Part shown: piece after piece, positions 54,546 through 64,000 of the stretch
Layout: each line of letters begins with the position of its first letter
Position numbering within the stretch: position 1 is the first letter of the stretch
NCBI GenBank assembly: GCA_973895155.1
Contig: OZ316892.1
Location: 30,938,001 to 31,002,000 of the forward strand
Reading direction: 5' to 3'
DNA from: Marsupella aquatica
Lineage: Eukaryota; Marchantiophyta
DNA: 64,000 nucleotides
The notes under the pieces: generated by a model
Seen by the model: the letters and a program-made list of their open reading frames with translations, nothing else
What the model was told of the DNA's origin: nothing
Database searches by the model: none
Program-made: the position numbers and the translations under genes

Positions 54546-56621
54546 TGTCACCAGCTAATACAGAAGCAATCACCAGCTCATTATGTCCTAACGGTAAGTG
54601 ACTTTTATGTCCTGAGCCGTAACTCATGTACAACTGTGCTTTGACACGCCCTCCTAGATGCATCAAGAAGATCACTGACCTGTGCTCACCATAGCTTGGT
54701 TGGATTGATGAGGAGATTATTCATAGCAAGGTGAGAAACAATAGACCCAATGGGTAGGCTTAATTTATTAGGTTCTATTGTAAGGTCAAGTTGTGCCCTG
54801 GTCAGCCTACTTTTTAAGGTTTTTTGTTTTTAGCCAATGTGGCAAATGTCAACCTCTCTAAGGGAAGAAATGCTAAGAATATTCTTTATCAAAATTCCAG
54901 GATTATTTCCTGACTGTCAAATTTCCCTCTATTTATGAACAACAGTTAGATTCTAGCAAATGGGGTCCATGATTTGGTGGGAAAGTGGCGAAGGAAAGAC
55001 ACAAAATCTAACAAGTTTTTGCCAATAGTGGCAAACAGTTTTGGGGAGGTGGCTTTGGCAAAAATTCACACCTAAAAAATATGTTGGCCCTGGCCTTAGT
55101 GCAAACAGCCTACAGGAGTGTGATAGATGGCAGTGGGAATGGAAAGGCAGAAACGAGGTTGGTGCTTCCCCAATATGACCTGTGTGAACTGCTCGCTTCC
55201 CATCTTGGTCGTCAACAAGCTTCCCATCTTGGTCGTCAATAAGCTTCCCATCTTGGTCGTCAACAATTCAGCATATCGAAATGTTGACACACACAATGGA
55301 AGAATTTGTAGGGAGGTTGGTCCATGCCTAAGGTGAGGTTCATTTTTTGGCTCTTATTGAATCACATTTTCTTCACAAATGGGAGGGGAAGCCATTGGAA
55401 GTTGTGTGATGGTATCTTCTCCAGGTGTATATCATGCTTTGAGCATACTCAACACCTTTTCTTCAGTTGAAACAAAGTTACAAAGAGGTGGAGACGAGGG
55501 TGGAGAGAGATCCAACAACTAGTGCTAGGTTCTCCTGCACTTAAGGTGACTACCAGTACAATGTTTAAGGCCATTGACAATGCAATTTTGAAGTATGAAT
55601 GGAATCATGGAATTATGCCACAACATATGGAAAGAAACAAACAAACCCACCTACTCTCAATTTCTTGGGATACGTCCGGATTGGGTGGTCTTCCATAACA
55701 CTAACTTGACGTTGGAATCCATGATAGGCTTCTGTCATTCTGCTAAGAAAGCTAAGCAGGTCAAAGATGTCATTGAGCTACTCCAGGTCGTGCTGAAACC
55801 TCGGGAACAGACTCATAGTCCAGTCTCGCTTGGAGTTGAAGATGAGGAAAGTAGATAGGATCTTGCAGCTGACCAGGTATGGTATACATCTTAGGGAGAG
55901 TAGTAGCAGAGAGCCCTGGTGTACCCGGGGGTGTACCAGCCGCTGGGATCAGGAGTTGGCCATGGTTTGGTGGTTGCTTTTGATTGCTTGACATGACTAG
56001 TCTTGGACTTTCCGGGTTGGACTTTTTGTCCTGCCTGGGCCTTGGTGTGTTCCTCCCTGGGTGGCGTTTGTCCCTGGAGTGGTGTGTTGGGGTGCACCTC
56101 CCTCATTTTGGCACCACCCTTGTGGGGCACTTGGTTGTAAAAGAAAAAGAAAAGAAGATGGCGATCCCTAGTAGCACAGAGGTGCCACTATGAATTGCTA
56201 AATGAAAGTCTGACAACTTCCAGTACAACCTGATAATTATCAACATTTGATTCCATCCGTCAATCTAAGCAATTCGATGGTTTGCAACTTGCCTTGTGAC
56301 CATTAATGTGCACTGTCCTCTTTGTTAGCCAGTGCTCTATTAATTGCATGCTTCACTTCATCAGGTCCAACTGTTTGAGCTCTCATGAGTTTTCAACTTA
56401 GGCTTCTAGGTCCATTCTGGAAAATCTGGCGGCCTAGAAAAACCCAAGGATAATTCCAAATGTAGTGAATTTCTTCTCACCTTGTTATATTGCTGTCAAT
56501 GATAAACTCACGTACGCAATTGTAGAACTGAAAATCACGTCCTAGTGACGAAGCTGAGAGCCCATCACCAAAAACTGGCTCAGGAAACAAAAGGCTAGGG
56601 TCAGGATTGGAGAGGCCACAG
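54546..56621. other. Stretch without a supported gene
   Basis: Contains three copies of a 24-bp tandem repeat (CTTCCCATCTTGGTCGTCAA and variants, 55195-55266). A frame at 55595-55858 (FLGIRPDWVVFHNTNLTLESM) has no recognised homology. The missing 5' exons of the downstream synthetase (HIGH motif region) were looked for and not found here. Confidence 0.5.
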
Positions 56622-61805
<5,184 letters not shown>

Positions 61806-62706
61806 AGAATTCGCCTAATGGCCTTCTCTCATAATTTTTTAAATGAGAATTTTGCATTCTACATTCTCTAATCTGTCGCATCCTTGTGAGCATCTTGTCT
61901 TCAGATTGACAGGATATCTATCTGAGTGCGCTGTTTATGTTATGCCCTTTCCTTCTTGAAAGCTGTCATTGGTCTGGACCCAGAATGGCGCATTGGATTA
62001 TGGATGGTATTCCAATTGTTGTCTCCAAGCTTTGCATCATTTTCATACCAAGCAAGTGTGACGTGACCGCTCATTCGAACGAATCACTTGAGAATGCATT
62101 CTCTGGACATGGGAATGCATTTTGGTCAAGAATCATGTAAAAACAACCACTTCCTAGCAAAGACTCCATGGGCGCCTATCTAATTCAGGTCTAGTGAGTT
62201 GTAAAAACATCACACAATGCGCCTAGTGACCAACCTGAGATTCTCGACACTTGCAAGTTGGAAACTACAAAGTCGATCGAAACTTTACAATAAATCATCG
62301 ATATCAAAATGGGAATGATACCCACATCGGTGCAGTCGGTATTGATTCTATGAGTGAGCCCAAGACGAAAGAAAGTAAACGAAATCGTTTAGAAGAAGCA
62401 TTTTCTGGAAGATTGTTCTGGACGACACAATCGCGAGACCTCTACAGTCAGTCCTACTCTTTACGTTATCTACATTTCATATCCCGAGGATGAGTCCTAA
62501 AAGTTATCCAAACACTAAGGGAGCTCCAATATTATCCCTTCGACTCGATCATACCATCGCGCTAAACATGATACACGTATCGCTTCGCCAAAAAAAGGAA
62601 ATCTTTGCAATCGAATGCAGACGCACAGTTCACACTTTGTTAACTGGCCCAATCGCCTCATTGCTCCCCGATGCTCAGCTCGATGATTGTCATACAGCAA
62701 AATCGA
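61806..62706. other. Stretch without a supported gene
   Basis: Downstream flank of the synthetase exons. A GT donor-like site overlaps the TAA (CAG|GTGTAA), so a further exon is possible, but none is recognisable. Confidence 0.4.
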
Positions 62707-63021
62707 CTACATCACAGCTCCACAGCATAAACTATCTCCCGTCTGTTGATGCGCCTGTTCCTTGGCCATCTGATCTGCTAAATCATTCCATTTCGACTTC
62801 CAGTCTCTTCCATTTGTGTGCGCCAGGACATGCGTCCAGAAGATGCGTCGTTCACCCTGCTCCCTCAGCAACCACTTCAACAAATCACTGTTCAAAACGG
62901 GGGCTCCATCAGCTTTGACCCATCCTCGTGCTATCCATCCCGGAATCCATTCAGTCATGGAGCGGATGAGCAGCATGCTATCAGAGTAGATGTAAAGCGG
63001 CTTCACTTTCGCCTTTGAAAC
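62707..63021 (-). pseudogene. Ribonuclease HI C-terminal fragment
   Basis: An exon-like frame starting after CCGCAG at 63021. It contains LYIYSDSMLLIRSMTEWIPG, a W-x-x-ADGAPVLNSDLLKWL segment, and IFWTHVLAHTNG followed by NDLADQMAKEQ. These match the RNase H1 fold: catalytic Asp of SDS, the basic-protrusion-type region, His loop and final Asp. The N-terminal strands with the first catalytic Asp and Glu are missing; no matching upstream exon was found between 63022 and 63241. It could be part of a cellular RNase H1 gene or of a domesticated element. Confidence 0.7.
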
Positions 63022-63241
63022 CTGCGGAAGTCTACAATTGGGTTTTGTTATTGCATCTGTCTGTCAATGAAGATTTGGAGAAGAAAAAACATAGGGCAGT
63101 CTCCTCTTCGCCAAGGTGAGACAGTTGATGCGAATCAACAGCAATCGAGTTGACAGAACTCAACAAATATGGAAGAACACGAATTTCAGGGAAAGCAGAT
63201 CACCTTCCAATGAGTTACTGCTACGAGTATCAGAATCCTGT

Positions 63242-64000
63242 CTACAGCTTTCTGCCAAACACGCGACATCGTTCGCAACGTTTCTTGCAGATATCCTCAA
63301 GCATCTTCGCTGCTGCTGTACGTTCCTGCTGCATTTGTTTTGCCCGGGATCTCATCAATTGACGTTCTTCCTTACCGCCGTTAGAAAAGTCATCGAGCCA
63401 TTCAGCTATAAGTTTCCCGAGTTGGTACATGTCCGATCCCTTGGTGTATCTTTTCCTTTTCCTTTTCCTTTTCCTTTTCCTTTTGTCATTGTCTTCTTCC
63501 AACGTTTCCGCATCCCAACCCGTTAAGTCCTCACCAACCCATACTTCATTGTCGTCTCCAGCAGCTTCCAAGTCTATGATCACCCATTTCCATTCACCCA
63601 AATCATTTACTTTGATAACGTTGGGCCACCTTATGTCCCTGTGGGTGTAGCCTTTCATGTGCAAGTCCGCAAGGCCGCATAACATGTCATGCGTGGCATT
63701 TACTAAATCCTTGCAATCCTTAGGCTTTGCATATGGGTCACCAACAGGTTGTAGTCGCAATACTGTTCTAGCCTTGGATCGTCGGACGGATATAAGTTGG
63801 ATCAGGTACCTGGAGCCAGCGATTTTTTCATACAGGCATTCTATCGCGGTCACCTTCTCTTTCGTCAATCCTGGGATTTCCTTCGTCACGCAGTCAGGAT
63901 AGATCGTCACTGCTCCACCATAAACTCTTGCTATTGGCTTATATAATGCCAAGGGGATGTCACTATCCAGTTCTTCCTGTAGTTTCTGTAGGAGACAGTG
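63242..64000 (-). CDS. Protein-kinase-like fragment, open at the window edge
   Basis: The frame is open from the right edge to the stop at 63242; the N-terminal lobe is outside. Visible are an HRD-type catalytic loop THRDIRWPNVI (near residue 100 of the visible part), VIIDLEAAG in place of the DFG region, and a C-lobe helix SDMYQLGKLIAEWLDD. The THRDxRWxN form recalls kinase-like domains found in Crinkler-type and FunK1-type proteins rather than ordinary plant kinases. Between the DLE motif and the C-lobe lies a Lys-Arg run coded by the CCTTTT repeat. It ends in a Cys/Arg-rich tail. The substrate is unknown, and activity is doubtful given the partial view. Confidence 0.6.
   Translation of the reverse strand, partial: HCLLQKLQEELDSDIPLALYKPIARVYGGAVTIYPDCVTKEIPGLTKEKVTAIECLYEKIAGSRYLIQLISVRRSKARTVLRLQPVGDPYAKPKDCKDLVNATHDMLCGLADLHMKGYTHRDIRWPNVIKVNDLGEWKWVIIDLEAAGDDNEVWVGEDLTGWDAETLEEDNDKRKRKRKRKRKRYTKGSDMYQLGKLIAEWLDDFSNGGKEERQLMRSRAKQMQQERTAAAKMLEDICKKRCERCRVFGRKL
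63449..63484. repeat. CCTTTT hexanucleotide repeat
   Basis: About six uninterrupted units, coding on the minus strand for alternating Lys-Arg inside the kinase-like frame. Its length is a multiple of six, so unit changes keep the frame. Confidence 0.9.

Noticed and set aside
55195-55266. 24-bp triple repeat as a CRISPR or protein-repeat feature
   Set aside because: Units are directly adjacent without spacers, only three copies, and the translated repeat is unremarkable.

Overview
The window looks like repeat-dense nuclear DNA of a streptophyte, and a charophyte alga of the Chara type is my best guess. The grounds are Ty1/copia and Ty3/gypsy retrotransposons with plant-style primer sites (tRNA-iMet, tRNA-Asp), a domain resembling the plant-specific 'putative plant transposon protein' family, TTTAGGG-type sequence, and a multi-intron gene or pseudogene for a bacterial-type organellar isoleucyl-tRNA synthetase. 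The species is inference. There are no bacterial operons, rRNA, tRNA genes or CRISPR arrays.

Layout from the left. 1-2739 (-): 5' part of a copia element, copia A, with a 186-bp LTR. It sits inside 2740-8190 (-), a gypsy element here called G3, of which the 4033-bp LTR (4158-8190) and the start of the internal region are visible. G3 in turn interrupts the reverse transcriptase of gypsy element G2 (8191 to about 14.4 kb, +). From about 14.5 kb to 17792 (+) is copia B, cut by gypsy element G4 (-), whose left LTR is 17793-19847. G4 carries pol (19899-23393) and gag-pro, and its gag-pro frame is split by G1. G1 (25128-40643, +) is a complete 15.5-kb gypsy element with 4.64/4.65-kb LTRs and a 5-bp target duplication. 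G4 continues at 40649-42962. An LTR-like block follows (42963 to about 46.06 kb). Then come a degraded host-like gene (-, 46072-48169) with a 379-bp Mutator-like MITE in an intron, a decayed gypsy fragment G5 (-, about 48997-53.26 kb), a CACTA-like transposon tail (53288 to about 54.54 kb), the isoleucyl-tRNA synthetase exons (+, 56622-61805), an RNase H fragment (-) and a protein-kinase-like fragment (-) running off the right edge.

The most unusual system is shared by G1, G2 and G3. Their LTRs are very long (4.0-4.65 kb where both ends are known), and each encodes, inside the LTR and in sense orientation, a large protein with a common domain. In G1 the protein also has a long coiled coil. 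An ORF inside an LTR is present twice per provirus and travels with the promoter. This is unlike the usual placement of extra ORFs between pol and the LTR. Almost every retroelement frame is damaged, and in-frame stops are strongly biased to TAG, which fits deamination of CHG-methylated CAG codons.
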